Assembly: GCA_003242315.1 (NCBI GenBank)
Contig: QGUY01000026.1
Location: 1 to 22,505 of the forward strand
Direction of reading: 5' to 3'
From: Bacteroidota bacterium
GTDB lineage: Bacteria; Bacteroidota; Bacteroidia; Cytophagales; Cyclobacteriaceae
DNA: 22,505 nt
Shown: piece by piece, positions 1 through 7,795 of the stretch
Layout: each line of letters opens with the position of its first letter
How positions within the stretch are numbered: the first letter of the stretch is position 1
Program-made: the position numbers and the translations under genes
The notes under the pieces: generated by a model
Databases searched by the model: none
Told to the model about the DNA's origin: nothing
The model's input: the letters and a program-made list of their open reading frames with translations, nothing else

Positions 1-433
1 CCCCCCTTTCCGTGCTTAGGCCCTTTCCCCTCCCTGCCATCGTTCCTTCATCCTGAACTGATTCCGACCCATTGACGACTTTCCTTAAAGTGATGATCGC
101 CTCCTTCTCATGCACCCTATACTCAATCCCCCGCTGCCGTAACAACCCCTCCAATACCTCCCCCAGCGTCCAGCCGTCTATCTGTATCGTCACAGGAGCT
201 TCTCCCATCAACTGCGCGGGACTGTAGAAAAACTTAACATTTGTTAAGTCCTGAATCTGATGCAACGCCTCCTCGAAAGGTACGCCGGTCAGAGTGAGCG
301 AAATCTCCTGGTCCAGCACCTGCGCCCCGACGTTGTGCGCAATAGATGCGCCCACGAACGTCAACGCGATTATCCATTGCAAAGCGCATAGCTTCATAAC
401 CTTCCAAAGTTTTCGGGTAAAACTTTTTTTCAT
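1..433 (-). CDS. SusC/RagA-type TonB-dependent outer-membrane receptor, N-terminal part
   Basis: This reading frame starts with ATG at 433 and runs open off the left edge, giving about 144 residues. Residues 1-39 are a signal peptide (basic MKKSFTRKLWK, then a hydrophobic stretch ending in NVGAQ). After it comes an STN (secretin/TonB short N-terminal) domain: EISLTLTGVPFEEALHQI, a KFFYSP segment, and a TLGEVLEGLL helix before RGIEYRV. In this family the STN domain signals through the periplasm to a FecR anti-sigma factor, while the missing C-terminal barrel takes up a ligand, usually a glycan or siderophore, with energy from TonB. It is the third gene of the sigma-fecR-susC series, 266 bp downstream of fecR. 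A SusD gene would be expected beyond the edge. The substrate cannot be told from this fragment. Confidence 0.85.
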   Translation of the reverse strand, partial: MKKSFTRKLWKVMKLCALQWIIALTFVGASIAHNVGAQVLDQEISLTLTGVPFEEALHQIQDLTNVKFFYSPAQLMGEAPVTIQIDGWTLGEVLEGLLRQRGIEYRVHEKEAIITLRKVVNGSESVQDEGTMAGRGKGLSTERG

Positions 434-444
434 ATTTTGAGATG

Positions 445-570
445 GTTTTGTTTTATAATGAGACAAAACTCCCTCGTACCGTCTATGCGCTGTGTGCGGA
501 AACGGTGAGTTTAAGCCGACTCTTATCGAGGGAATTTATCCTGCGTTGGTTTGTGCAATCCCCGCAGGAT
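445..570 (-). promoter_or_regulatory. Structured leader of the susC-like gene
   Basis: The 137 bp before the susC start hold several inverted repeats: ATCCTGCG at 538-545 with 563-570 (8 bp, perfect), TCCCTCG at 470-476 with 527-533 (7 bp, long range), and GTTTTGT at 445-451 with 463-469 (7 bp), the last only 12 bases from the start codon. The 14-bp element shared with the sigma gene lies at 483-496. Together they suggest a folded 5' leader or a regulated promoter. No TAnnTTTG element is seen here, as expected if an ECF sigma factor drives the gene. Confidence 0.4.
483..496 (-). promoter_or_regulatory. 14-bp element upstream of susC, shared with the sigma gene
   Basis: Read on the minus strand this is CACACAGCGCATAG, 49 bases before the susC start codon. 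The same sequence with one change lies at 2410-2423 in the same orientation, 52 bases before the sigma gene. Candidate site for the sigma factor encoded at 1800-2357, by position only. Confidence 0.4.
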
Positions 571-602
571 GACCCGCCCTGAAATACAACAAGGTGGGGA
601 AG

Positions 603-629
603 AACAGGAGTGGTCGAATCACTCCTGTT
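603..629 (-). terminator. Hairpin between fecR and susC
   Basis: A perfect 10-bp inverted repeat, AACAGGAGTG at 603-612 and its complement at 620-629, has a 7-base loop. It lies 70 bp beyond the fecR stop codon on the minus strand. A short T-containing stretch follows but no clean T-tract. It may end or weaken read-through from fecR into the receptor gene, or protect an mRNA end. The pairing is seen; the role is inferred. Confidence 0.5.
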
Positions 630-699
630 TCTGCTTTCAGGCAGAACTGTAAGCCAAAATTGTCTTTACATTCATATCGGTCAGGTTTAGGTTAATCGA

Positions 700-1662
700 T
701 CAATTGCAGCCAACGCCTGTAAAGGTGATCTCCCTGCCGCTCCGACTGTACTCCACCGCAAGCACCTCAGTAACCATCTGCAATGTGCTTTCCAGCGACT
801 GGTCTGTAAGGTCTGCCGTAATGCGACAACGCCCTATCGCCGGATCGCCAAAACGAACTTTGACGTCGAATTTCTGTTCAATCCGCCTGAACACCTCCTC
901 CATCGGAACATCAGAAAACTCCATGTCATACTCGGTGTTTTCGATAACGGCGGCAACTACGTCCTGGGTTAAGGTTTGCTTTTCAACAACCCCGGCCCGG
1001 TATATAACATGCTCGTTAGGCGACACGTCTACCGTCAATTCACTCTTTTCGTCTGACAGGTTTACCTTACCCGTCAAAACTTTAAGTTCGACCTGATCGC
1101 CCCCAGCCTTCACTGAAAAACTCGTTCCAAGTACCTTCAGTCTGACATCACCGCACTTTATGATGAAGGGCCGCGCAGGATCCTTGGCTACTTCGAAAAG
1201 CGCCTCACCCTGCAGTTCACTGTAGCGAATGCCCTCGTCCGGCTTCTCATAATAGACCAGCTTGCTGTCACCGCGCAACCAGACCAACGAACCGTCATGG
1301 AGAATTAACTTATCAACCCGTGTTGCAACAACCGTGTCTCTTGCGCTGTTTTCGTTCTGTATATACCGTACACCGTACGCGACGACAGCGAAAAGCAACA
1401 CGACAGCCGCGATCCGCAATATCCATTGGCTAACGTCAACCCTCCTTCGAGGCCGCGCGGAGGCCACAAGCTCTTCAAGATTCTCAAGGTTGCCGGTTAT
1501 TCTGCGAAATAGCCTGTCTTCCGCCTCTTTGCTCAACTCAAAGCCGCCCGTCCCCTTCGTCTTTGAAATGTCCAGCCAGGCTTCAACTTTCTTCCTCTCC
1601 TGTTCGGTGACGTCGTCATTCAGGTAACGTTCCAATAACCGGTCAAATTCTGATTTCTCCAT
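700..1662 (-). CDS. FecR-family anti-sigma factor with DUF4974 domain
   Basis: A 320-residue inner-membrane regulator of usual family length. Residues 1-75 form the cytoplasmic part that would bind the sigma factor (LERYLNDDVTEQERKKVEAW helix). Residues 81-101 are the single membrane span (ILRIAAVVLLFAVVAYGVRYI). A FecR core domain covers about 110-205 (LHDGSLVWLRGDSKL, GEALFEVAKDPARPF, VLGTSFSV, VLTGKVNL). A DUF4974 domain at 247-317 (FSDVPMEEVFRRIEQKFDV) ends in the GxGC-like tail usual for the group. In this family the periplasmic part meets the STN domain of the receptor and controls release of the sigma factor. It lies between the ECF sigma gene (137 bp upstream) and the SusC-like gene, the usual order. 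It starts with ATG at 1662. Confidence 0.93.
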   Translation of the reverse strand: MEKSEFDRLLERYLNDDVTEQERKKVEAWLDISKTKGTGGFELSKEAEDRLFRRITGNLENLEELVASARPRRRVDVSQWILRIAAVVLLFAVVAYGVRYIQNENSARDTVVATRVDKLILHDGSLVWLRGDSKLVYYEKPDEGIRYSELQGEALFEVAKDPARPFIIKCGDVRLKVLGTSFSVKAGGDQVELKVLTGKVNLSDEKSELTVDVSPNEHVIYRAGVVEKQTLTQDVVAAVIENTEYDMEFSDVPMEEVFRRIEQKFDVKVRFGDPAIGRCRITADLTDQSLESTLQMVTEVLAVEYSRSGREITFTGVGCN

Positions 1663-1707
1663 GGTGTACCGGACAGAAGGACTATTATCCTAAGTTAAGA
1701 ATTTCCG

Positions 1708-1794
1708 GCGGGCCTGGCCGTCTTTATTATACTGTGACAATCGGCCCGCAAAACACATAGTCAGAACCAAAATTTTTTTGCCTTCACAAAAAAA
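1708..1794 (-). other. Sigma-fecR intergenic region with two inverted repeats
   Basis: The 137 bp between the sigma stop and the fecR start hold an AT-only hairpin just after the sigma gene (TTTTTTTG at 1773-1780, CAAAAAAA at 1787-1794, loop of 6) and a GC-rich 7-bp pair with a 28-base loop (GCGGGCC at 1708-1714, GGCCCGC at 1743-1749). The first could be a weak terminator; the second could fold in the fecR leader. No clear promoter is seen. Confidence 0.3.
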
Positions 1795-1799
1795 TGCGT

Positions 1800-2357
1800 T
1801 CAGGTGGCCTTAGATGGCTGCGGAAAGGATGCGCGAAGGTGACTCAGTGCGCGAGAAATATACAACTCAACGGTCCGACGCGAAATATTCATCTTCTCTG
1901 CAATCTCCTGATTGGAAAGGTTATCCGTAATCCGAAGTTTTATGGCCATCCTGCAACGCTCCGGAAGGCTTTCCAGACTTTTCATCAACGCATTTCTAAG
2001 GGATTCGTTGTTACCGTCTGCACTGCCCGATTCATATAGGCTTGCAAAAATCTTGTAGTGTTCGGCATATCGGTCCTGCACGCCCTTTCGCTGAATGTAG
2101 CGGATAATCATATAGCGTACCGACTTAAAAAGGTAATGGCGCAGGGATTCGATCTCCAGGCTTTCGTGACGTATCCAGAGCGATTCAAAAACATCCTGCA
2201 CCATTTCTTCGCAATCCTCAGGCACAGGAACGCTCTTACGAGCATATCGGTACAATTCGGCAGCATAACGCCGATATATTGCTTCGAATGCCCCCTTGTC
2301 TCCTTTCCTTAACAGGGAAACAAGCTCCGCATCAGTATGGTCCTGAAACAAACGCAC
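1800..2357 (-). CDS. ECF sigma-70 factor (FecI/SusC-associated type)
   Basis: A 185-residue ECF sigma factor. Region 2 spans about residues 20-90 (GAFEAIYRRYAAELYRYA, then EDCEEMVQDVFESLWIRH, the core-binding and -10-recognition helices). Region 4 spans about 122-176 (LPERCRMAIKLR, then SNQEIAEKMNISRRTVELYISRA, the -35-binding helix-turn-helix). There is no region 1 or 3, as in all ECF factors. It should be held at the membrane by the FecR protein encoded next and direct transcription of the SusC-like gene. The start is GTG at 2357: no ATG lies in frame nearby, and starting later would cut into the first helix. A 14-bp element at 2410-2423, repeated upstream of susC, suggests that it also controls its own gene. 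Confidence 0.92.
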   Translation of the reverse strand: MRLFQDHTDAELVSLLRKGDKGAFEAIYRRYAAELYRYARKSVPVPEDCEEMVQDVFESLWIRHESLEIESLRHYLFKSVRYMIIRYIQRKGVQDRYAEHYKIFASLYESGSADGNNESLRNALMKSLESLPERCRMAIKLRITDNLSNQEIAEKMNISRRTVELYISRALSHLRASFPQPSKAT

Positions 2358-2409
2358 GAAGCAACAACGGACAGTAAAACGGTGTTTCCTGAACTGTACA
2401 CCCCATGGG

Positions 2410-2423
2410 CTATGCGCTGAGTG
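2410..2423 (-). promoter_or_regulatory. 14-bp element upstream of the sigma gene, shared with susC
   Basis: Read on the minus strand this is CACTCAGCGCATAG. It matches 13 of 14 bases of the element at 483-496 and lies 52 bases before the sigma start codon, against 49 before susC. Nothing else in the 212-bp gap to the XRE gene stands out except a 5-bp hairpin, GGACA/TGTCC, near 2446-2460. Confidence 0.4.
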
Positions 2424-2569
2424 GGCACAACAAACCGCCTACGGGAGGACAAGGGATGTCCGTTAACGGCCCTTAGGGGTGCATTTGCAGCTATGAAGGT
2501 ATTAAAATTATTCTTTGTAGACTATAGTCGTCAAACACTTTTTTCAAACTTTTGCAGATTCACAGGCAA

Positions 2570-2815
2570 ATGGACTCAATCGCTAAAACATTCGGAAAAG
2601 TTCTGAAAGAACAGCGGAAGAAAAAGGGCCTCTCACAGGATGCACTGGCAACCGACAGTGATCTTGACCGTACCTACATCTCCCAACTCGAACGCGGCAA
2701 ACGCACGCCGTCGATCGAGACATTATTCAAGATCGCACAAGCACTCGGTGTCACTGCATCCAGTATGATCAGGGATGTGGAAAAGTTGGGAGGATCACGC
2801 TCGAAGTCCCACTGA
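2570..2815 (+). CDS. Small XRE/Cro-CI family DNA-binding protein
   Basis: An 81-residue protein that is almost entirely one HTH_3 domain: AKTFGKVLKEQRKKKGLSQD (helix 1), ALATDSDLDRTYISQLERGKR (helices 2 and 3, with the typical SQLERGKRTPS signature), then IETLFKIAQALGV. It probably binds DNA as a dimer. The frame stays open back to a TTG at 2552, but ATG at 2570 is the better start; the TTTTGC at 2551-2555 upstream resembles the end of a Bacteroidota -7 element. It stands alone on the plus strand, is divergent from the first sigma gene, and ends 12 bp from the stop of the convergent anti-sigma gene. No toxin, restriction gene or phage gene is adjacent, so its target is unknown. Confidence 0.85.
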   Translation: MDSIAKTFGKVLKEQRKKKGLSQDALATDSDLDRTYISQLERGKRTPSIETLFKIAQALGVTASSMIRDVEKLGGSRSKSH

Positions 2816-2827
2816 GATTCTGGCACC

Positions 2828-3391
2828 TTAACAACCACCGCCAAATAGCCGGTACTTTCCAGGACCGGCAACCACGAGGTTTGCTTTTACGGCCTGGGAT
2901 ATCGAATGGAGAATATCATCCGGCGTATCCACGCGGTAAAATGTGCCTGTGAATCTGCACGACTTTAGTGCGTCTTCCTCAATAAGGACCTCAACTCCGT
3001 ACCTGCGCTCGACGACAGGAAGAACCTGTCGCAGCGCCTCGTCCCGAAATTTAAGGGACGCTGGGTGACTATTGATCATCATCACGTGGCTCCATAAAAA
3101 CGCTGCAAGGGCAAAGCATGCCAGCGCGACCCCAAGGCGATAGGCCCGGTTTGTCCGTTCCTTTCGTATTAATCGCGCCGTGGCCGCACACCGTATCTTT
3201 TCGAATCTTTCATAAAAGTTCTCGTCCCGGAAATTCTCCAGTGTATCCTGTGAAAACCGGTACAGGAGCCGCAAATCTTCAAACTCCTCGCGATTCGCTT
3301 TGCTGAGCGCTACCCAACGCTCCACTTGCTCTCTTTCCTCCGCAGAAGCGCGGCCACTCAACACTCTAAATATATTGTCCGAACTTATCAT
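2828..3391 (-). CDS. Shortened FecR-type anti-sigma factor lacking the FecR core domain
   Basis: A 187-residue protein built like a FecR anti-sigma factor with its middle removed. Residues 1-80 look like the cytoplasmic sigma-binding part (FRVLSGRASAEEREQVERWV, EEFEDLRLLY). Residues 85-105 are one membrane span (RLGVALACFALAAFLWSHVMM). Directly after it, residues 112-184 form a DUF4974/STN-like domain (LKFRDEALRQVLPVVERRYG, CRFTGTF, DTPDDILHSIS) that ends in GGGC, as is usual for DUF4974 proteins. The FecR beta domain of about 100 residues that normally lies between is absent, and nothing suggests a frameshift. The start codon overlaps the upstream sigma stop by 4 bp (ATGA), so the two are translationally coupled. 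No TonB receptor follows; the next gene is convergent. It probably anchors and inhibits its own sigma factor; what it senses is unclear. Confidence 0.8.
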   Translation of the reverse strand: MISSDNIFRVLSGRASAEEREQVERWVALSKANREEFEDLRLLYRFSQDTLENFRDENFYERFEKIRCAATARLIRKERTNRAYRLGVALACFALAAFLWSHVMMINSHPASLKFRDEALRQVLPVVERRYGVEVLIEEDALKSCRFTGTFYRVDTPDDILHSISQAVKANLVVAGPGKYRLFGGGC

Positions 3392-4014
3392 AATAGCTCC
3401 TTACCTACCTGTCCATCCGAACCGGACGATTTAGCCCCCTGTCGACCCATCGAAACCGCATAACCCAAGCTTCTCAGGCATTTCCTCAGCCGCTTGTAAG
3501 CGCTCGTAAGGCTACGCTCAACCGCCTTCGTTGTAACTTTAAGCCTTTCAGCAATCTGCTGCGTCGTGTACTCCTGATCCATCTTCATCAACAGGCATTC
3601 TCTCTCACGCCTGGGAAACGTCAGGATAACACCCCTTATCTCCTTGCTGATTTCCATGTTAATCCACCGCGACTCTGCCGGAAGTTCCCATTCACGATTA
3701 CCCTGCAATGCGCGCGCCTTGTATCTGCGCCGCCTCGACAACTTATTGTAACAGGTTATAGCCTTGTTCCGAACTACCCGAATAAGGTAATGCTCTATCG
3801 ACCGGATGTCGGGTTGCCCCAACTTGCGGTGTTGTTCCCAGAGATGAATGAAAGTTTCCTGAACAATATCCTCGGCCGCCTTTCGGTCGTGCACGAAATG
3901 CTCTGCAAGGGCGGTTAAAATGTGGCCGTACCTTTCATACAAGATTTCTATTGCCTTTTCCGGCCGCACATTCAGTAAGTGCCTGAATCGCTCGTTGTGT
4001 AAGAAACCTGACAT
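3388..4014 (-). CDS. ECF sigma-70 factor, second module
   Basis: A 208-residue ECF sigma factor. Region 2 is at about residues 20-90 (AIEILYERYGHILTALAEHF, AAEDIVQETFIHLWEQHRKL, IEHYLIRVVRNKAITCY). Region 4 is at about 122-182 (LTFPRRERECLLMKMDQEYT, TQQIAERLKVTTKAVERSLT, AYKRLRKCL). A basic linker, SRRRRYKAR, joins them, and a tail of about 25 residues of low complexity follows region 4. It is coupled by a 4-bp overlap to the shortened anti-sigma gene. The 215 bp upstream hold no recognisable TAnnTTTG promoter and no copy of the 14-bp element of the first module, so the two sigma factors probably have separate targets. Confidence 0.9.
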   Translation of the reverse strand: MSGFLHNERFRHLLNVRPEKAIEILYERYGHILTALAEHFVHDRKAAEDIVQETFIHLWEQHRKLGQPDIRSIEHYLIRVVRNKAITCYNKLSRRRRYKARALQGNREWELPAESRWINMEISKEIRGVILTFPRRERECLLMKMDQEYTTQQIAERLKVTTKAVERSLTSAYKRLRKCLRSLGYAVSMGRQGAKSSGSDGQVGKELL

Positions 4015-4229
4015 GTTCCCAACGCCCGTGAGTCCCTGGTTCCTAACTCACGCTCAATTCACACTGCAGGGATTCGGCCGGTTTAAGTGTTTACAATACA
4101 TGACTGCTCTACAAATAAATTTAAGATTCGCTACGCAATTATGAAAGTATCAGAAGTGCTACTAACGATCGAGCCAATTAACAATGGTTAAGAAATCGCA
4201 AACAGACACATAGCCTTTTAGTTAAGACA

Positions 4230-7200
4230 TTAGTCTTCTTCTCCCAGACTTCCCAAATATTCCACCAAATCCGTCAACTCCTCCACACTCATCGTCATCG
4301 AAAAGTTAGGCATAAGCGATTGCGTGAGAGGTTCCTGGAATACAATGTCTGATACCGGGTATCTGACCGTGGTGCCGCCGGGGACACGCAAGGCGATCTC
4401 GGAAGATGACGTACTTTCAATTATTCCCGTTACTGCAGTGCCATCTTTTAACTTCAGTTCATAACCTTCGTAACCATTGTTAATCGCTTCATCAGGATAA
4501 AGGATCGCGCGGTAAAGTCCCTCTTTGGAAAGTTTGTCGCCAATGTTCGACAATGCCGGACCAAAATTCGTCCCGTTACCGTTCACAGCGTGGCACGCCT
4601 GACAGTACTGCGAAAACACAGCTGCGCCTTTCTCAGCGTTTCCGATGGTTACAACGAGATCGCGTATCGGCGGCAACGTCGTCCCTTCCGCTGTTGCGGG
4701 CCGCTCCAAATATTTCTCAGCCTCGCGCTGAATTGCAATCCGATACGCGTTGAACAATACGCCCGCAGCCGTTGGCGCTAACGCCTTGTCGAACGCGGGA
4801 CTCTTAATACACTCCACCAACCCGCTCTCGCCCGGCCAACTTTTACCCAACGCCAACACCGCCGATTTGCGCAACGACAACGGAAGACTACCATCCAATA
4901 CCGCCTCCGATAACAACATCACAGCCTGCCGGCTGCCCAACGGCGCCAACGCCTCCATCAACGCCTCGGCATCAGTACCACCCACCTTCAAACGCGAACG
5001 CACAAGACTTACACCCTCAAACCCTGCACCCGAAAGCAACAATCGCGCGGCAGCTGATCCAACACGACGATCATCACGCATCGCCATCGCCAGCAACTCC
5101 TCCCTCCTTTCACGCACTCCATAACGCTCCACGAGCGTGACAAACTCCTCCGTTCCCCGAACCGCATCCAGTCTCGTGTTCAATGCCGCGCGCAACTCCG
5201 GTGTCATCCCCGTCACCTCAGGATCGATGTGATTCAAGGCAAGCGCCCTTATCACGTCCTGCGAAGGATGATCACCTTTCAATAATCCCAACAACACCTG
5301 ATACTTAGAGGGGTCACTGTGGAAGTCGAATGCCCGGAAATATTTCGGCAACTCCTCTTCCTTCGTCGCCGGATCTTTTATCAACTCCGCCAGAACCGGC
5401 GACGCCAATGCGGAACGCGACCTCCATACAATGTCGCGCGCCGCCTTGTCGTATTCCCTACCACCACGCTGGTTCAACCACGCTGAAAAACACGCATCCC
5501 GGTTCCGCGCCGCGCCTACTCCCAGCGCTTCGAGATACCAGCGATCGTCACCGTCATACTGCAATGCAAGCTGTGCCCAAAGCTCGGCCGCTTCCGGTGT
5601 AGTCACGAGATGAAGTCCAACAGCAATCTCCCTGCGCACCTCCGGCGCAGGATCGCGGGCAAGATCCTTTACGGTGGATACAAAGTCTAAGCCCGACTGC
5701 CGTGCCAACCGGATTCCCAACATGCGTATGTCCGGATTCTCATCGCGCAAGGCGCGGTCGATATACATCTTTTCTTTACCCGGAATCTTTCCCAGTAACC
5801 ACAACGCGCGGGCTTTGTGTACTGGATCGCCATCATCAGCCATTCTGACAAGTCCCTCCTCGGCGTTGTTGCCTTGTCCGTTCAGGTACGTCCACGCCAG
5901 GTAGCGACGGGCCGTATTAGGACTCTTCAACGCCTCTACCGCATCCGCCGGTGATTCAATGCTCTTATACCTAACAGAATAGCGCGAAATATCCGGCGCT
6001 ATCCTAAAGATGCGACCGCGACCGGCATCTGCTGCCGCACCACCACCTACGCCCGGATCGTACCAGTCGGCCACGAAAAGCGACCCATCAGGAGCAACGC
6101 AAACATCGATCGGCCGAAACCACTGATCATACACACTCTTCAACACCTCAACCTTTTCAGCTTCATATCCCGCTCCTTTCTTCTTCACCGGGTATGAGCG
6201 AACGACATTTGGTCCCGCATCAGCATGGATCATCTGTCCGCGAAAAACATCCGGAAGCAAATCGCCTTCATAAACAGTAATACCCGCGGGTGAACCGGCG
6301 CCGGTAATAAGCAGGTTCGGTATCACACCAGGATCATCCTGGTGCCAGTGGCGCCGCGGGATTTCTGATTCCATGTTGGTGCGGTAGGCCGACCAATGCC
6401 GACGCGTCATCTCATCGACGTAGCCGTAGTTGCCGTACTCGATGATGTAGTTAATGCGACAACTCGCATTGCCATCGTCGTCGTTATCGGATTGCCATAC
6501 GTTTCCATAAGAATCGACAGTAACCTCATAGTTGTTTCTGAAGTTGTGTCCCAAAACTTCCAACTCAGTTCCATCAGGATTGCATCGCATAATCATGCCG
6601 CCGATGTAGTCTTTTCCATTTTGCCGCACTTCATTGCCCGGGAGATCGACGATGACGTTACCCAGACTGTCCATCATCGTTCCCGCCAGGTTACCCATGT
6701 TGAAGTACAGTTTGCCATCGGGACCAAATACAACCGCATGCAGGGAATGGTCGCCGGGATTTCCTAAGCCCGTGAAGAGTTTTTCTTTATTGTTGGGACG
6801 GTCGTCACCATTCTCATCGGTGAACACGAATAAGTACGGACTATGCGATACATACACCTTGTTACCCAACACAGCGATGCCGAGTGGTATGCGGATATCG
6901 TCGCCCTGGTAAAAAACCTTTCTATTGTCTGCACGTCCATCGCCATCGGTGTCTTCAAGGATCGTGATCCGCCCGCCGCGTTCCACTTGCTCTTCGTCAG
7001 GGATAGCGTAGTTGTAGGATTCGCACACCCAGACGCGGCCACGCGCGTCGACGTCGATGTTGGTGGGATTAACAACCATCGGCTCCGCAGCGAACAGTGC
7101 CACGCCCAGTCCCTCGTGCAGCGTGAACGACGATGTGGCATTTTCCGGAAGAAGGCGTTCCTCGGGAGATAGCGCCAGGTACGCGTCGGGGTCGTGAGGC

Positions 7201-7277
7201 GTGGCCTTTTTCCCTTCGCAGGAGAGCAAGATGAGCAGAAGCAGGAGCAGGATTCCGGTATGTGGTCTAAGGTGCAT
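4230..7277 (-). CDS. PVC-type heme-binding lipoprotein: beta-propeller, HEAT repeats, cytochrome c
   Basis: A 1015-residue protein. The first 20 residues are a lipoprotein signal with lipobox LLSC, so Cys20 would be lipidated. About residues 50-430 form a sugar-dehydrogenase-like beta-propeller of the Pirellula/Verrucomicrobium type (VNPTNIDVDARGRVWVCESY, EDTDGDGRADNRKVF, GDHSLHAVVFGPDGKLYFNM, DGSLFVADWYDPGVGG). About 450-800 is alpha-helical with HEAT-like repeats (MLGIRLARQSGL, PEVRREIAVGLH). The C-terminal 130 residues are a c-type cytochrome with heme motif CQACH at 892-896 and a likely axial Met989 in SLMPNF. It probably oxidises a sugar or related alcohol at the cell surface or in the periplasm and passes electrons to the heme; the substrate is unknown. 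It stands alone, with 215 bp on one side and 211 bp to a divergent gene on the other. The long open frames opposite it are coding shadows. Confidence 0.88.
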   Translation of the reverse strand: MHLRPHTGILLLLLLILLSCEGKKATPHDPDAYLALSPEERLLPENATSSFTLHEGLGVALFAAEPMVVNPTNIDVDARGRVWVCESYNYAIPDEEQVERGGRITILEDTDGDGRADNRKVFYQGDDIRIPLGIAVLGNKVYVSHSPYLFVFTDENGDDRPNNKEKLFTGLGNPGDHSLHAVVFGPDGKLYFNMGNLAGTMMDSLGNVIVDLPGNEVRQNGKDYIGGMIMRCNPDGTELEVLGHNFRNNYEVTVDSYGNVWQSDNDDDGNASCRINYIIEYGNYGYVDEMTRRHWSAYRTNMESEIPRRHWHQDDPGVIPNLLITGAGSPAGITVYEGDLLPDVFRGQMIHADAGPNVVRSYPVKKKGAGYEAEKVEVLKSVYDQWFRPIDVCVAPDGSLFVADWYDPGVGGGAAADAGRGRIFRIAPDISRYSVRYKSIESPADAVEALKSPNTARRYLAWTYLNGQGNNAEEGLVRMADDGDPVHKARALWLLGKIPGKEKMYIDRALRDENPDIRMLGIRLARQSGLDFVSTVKDLARDPAPEVRREIAVGLHLVTTPEAAELWAQLALQYDGDDRWYLEALGVGAARNRDACFSAWLNQRGGREYDKAARDIVWRSRSALASPVLAELIKDPATKEEELPKYFRAFDFHSDPSKYQVLLGLLKGDHPSQDVIRALALNHIDPEVTGMTPELRAALNTRLDAVRGTEEFVTLVERYGVRERREELLAMAMRDDRRVGSAAARLLLSGAGFEGVSLVRSRLKVGGTDAEALMEALAPLGSRQAVMLLSEAVLDGSLPLSLRKSAVLALGKSWPGESGLVECIKSPAFDKALAPTAAGVLFNAYRIAIQREAEKYLERPATAEGTTLPPIRDLVVTIGNAEKGAAVFSQYCQACHAVNGNGTNFGPALSNIGDKLSKEGLYRAILYPDEAINNGYEGYELKLKDGTAVTGIIESTSSSEIALRVPGGTTVRYPVSDIVFQEPLTQSLMPNFSMTMSVEELTDLVEYLGSLGEED

Positions 7278-7360
7278 AGTGGTGCAGGGATTGGGCGGAG
7301 TAAGTTAATTAAGATTGGATTAGGTGGTATCATGAAAGTGGGGTACGGTTAAGAGGTAGA

Positions 7361-7402
7361 TGCAGAAGCAGGTGCAGATGCAGGGGCAGGAGGCAGAGGC
7401 GG
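7361..7402 (+). repeat. Degenerate hexamer repeat (TGCAGA/GGCAGG)
   Basis: Seven hexamers in a row: TGCAGA, AGCAGG, TGCAGA, TGCAGG, GGCAGG, AGGCAG, AGGCGG. They lie in the 211-bp gap between the divergent heme-lipoprotein and WYL-like genes. A 7-bp inverted repeat follows (TGAACCG at 7409-7415, CGGTTCA at 7425-7431). Purine-rich simple repeat, no known role. Confidence 0.55.
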
Positions 7403-7488
7403 GGTAGTTGAACCGATTCCGCTGCGGTTCATCGGGGAAGCGGCGGCAGAGGCAAAAAATACTATTACATTCATGAAAAAGACCGGCG

Positions 7489-7794
7489 ATGGATGAGATT
7501 GTGAAGACGCTTTACCAGGCGTCGCAGAAGCGGCGCGTGTGTCGGATTACGATGAAGGGAGAACCGCTGTCGCGCGTGGTGCATCCGTACGGGATTTGTC
7601 GCACAGCCAAAAAGCAGATCGTACTGGTTTGCTGGCAGACGCTGGGGTTCACCAAGGCGGGTGGCAAAGAAGGCTACCGGAACCTGTTGCTGGAGAATAT
7701 CGAAGAAGTGGAAGTGCTGGAGAAGCGGTTTAGTGTGCAGCAGGATTTTAATCCGGGTGATCCTTTATATAAGGAGTGGGTGTATCACGTTTAA
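7489..7794 (+). CDS. Small WYL-like domain protein
   Basis: A 101-residue protein with the features of a single WYL domain: EPLSRVVHPYGICRTAKKQI (the strand pair after the usual E/P start), VLVCWQTLGF, then GYRNLLLENIEEVEVLEKRF, which matches the closing 'ldRi..v...e+.F' segment of WYL domains. WYL domains bind nucleic acids or nucleotides and normally sit behind a helix-turn-helix in transcription regulators. Here no DNA-binding domain is attached and none is adjacent. It starts with ATG at 7489, has no Shine-Dalgarno sequence, and stands alone between two minus-strand genes. I recognise the fold from pattern only; the function is unknown. Confidence 0.65.
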   Translation: MDEIVKTLYQASQKRRVCRITMKGEPLSRVVHPYGICRTAKKQIVLVCWQTLGFTKAGGKEGYRNLLLENIEEVEVLEKRFSVQQDFNPGDPLYKEWVYHV

Positions 7795-7795
7795 G

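Noticed and set aside
2552..2569. TTG start for the XRE protein
   Set aside because: An ATG 18 bases later gives a complete domain, and the TTG overlaps a likely -7 promoter element.
6764..7333. A 189-residue minus-strand frame at the start of the heme lipoprotein gene
   Set aside because: It overlaps the lipoprotein in another frame on the same strand; the lipoprotein frame has a signal, a lipobox and domains.
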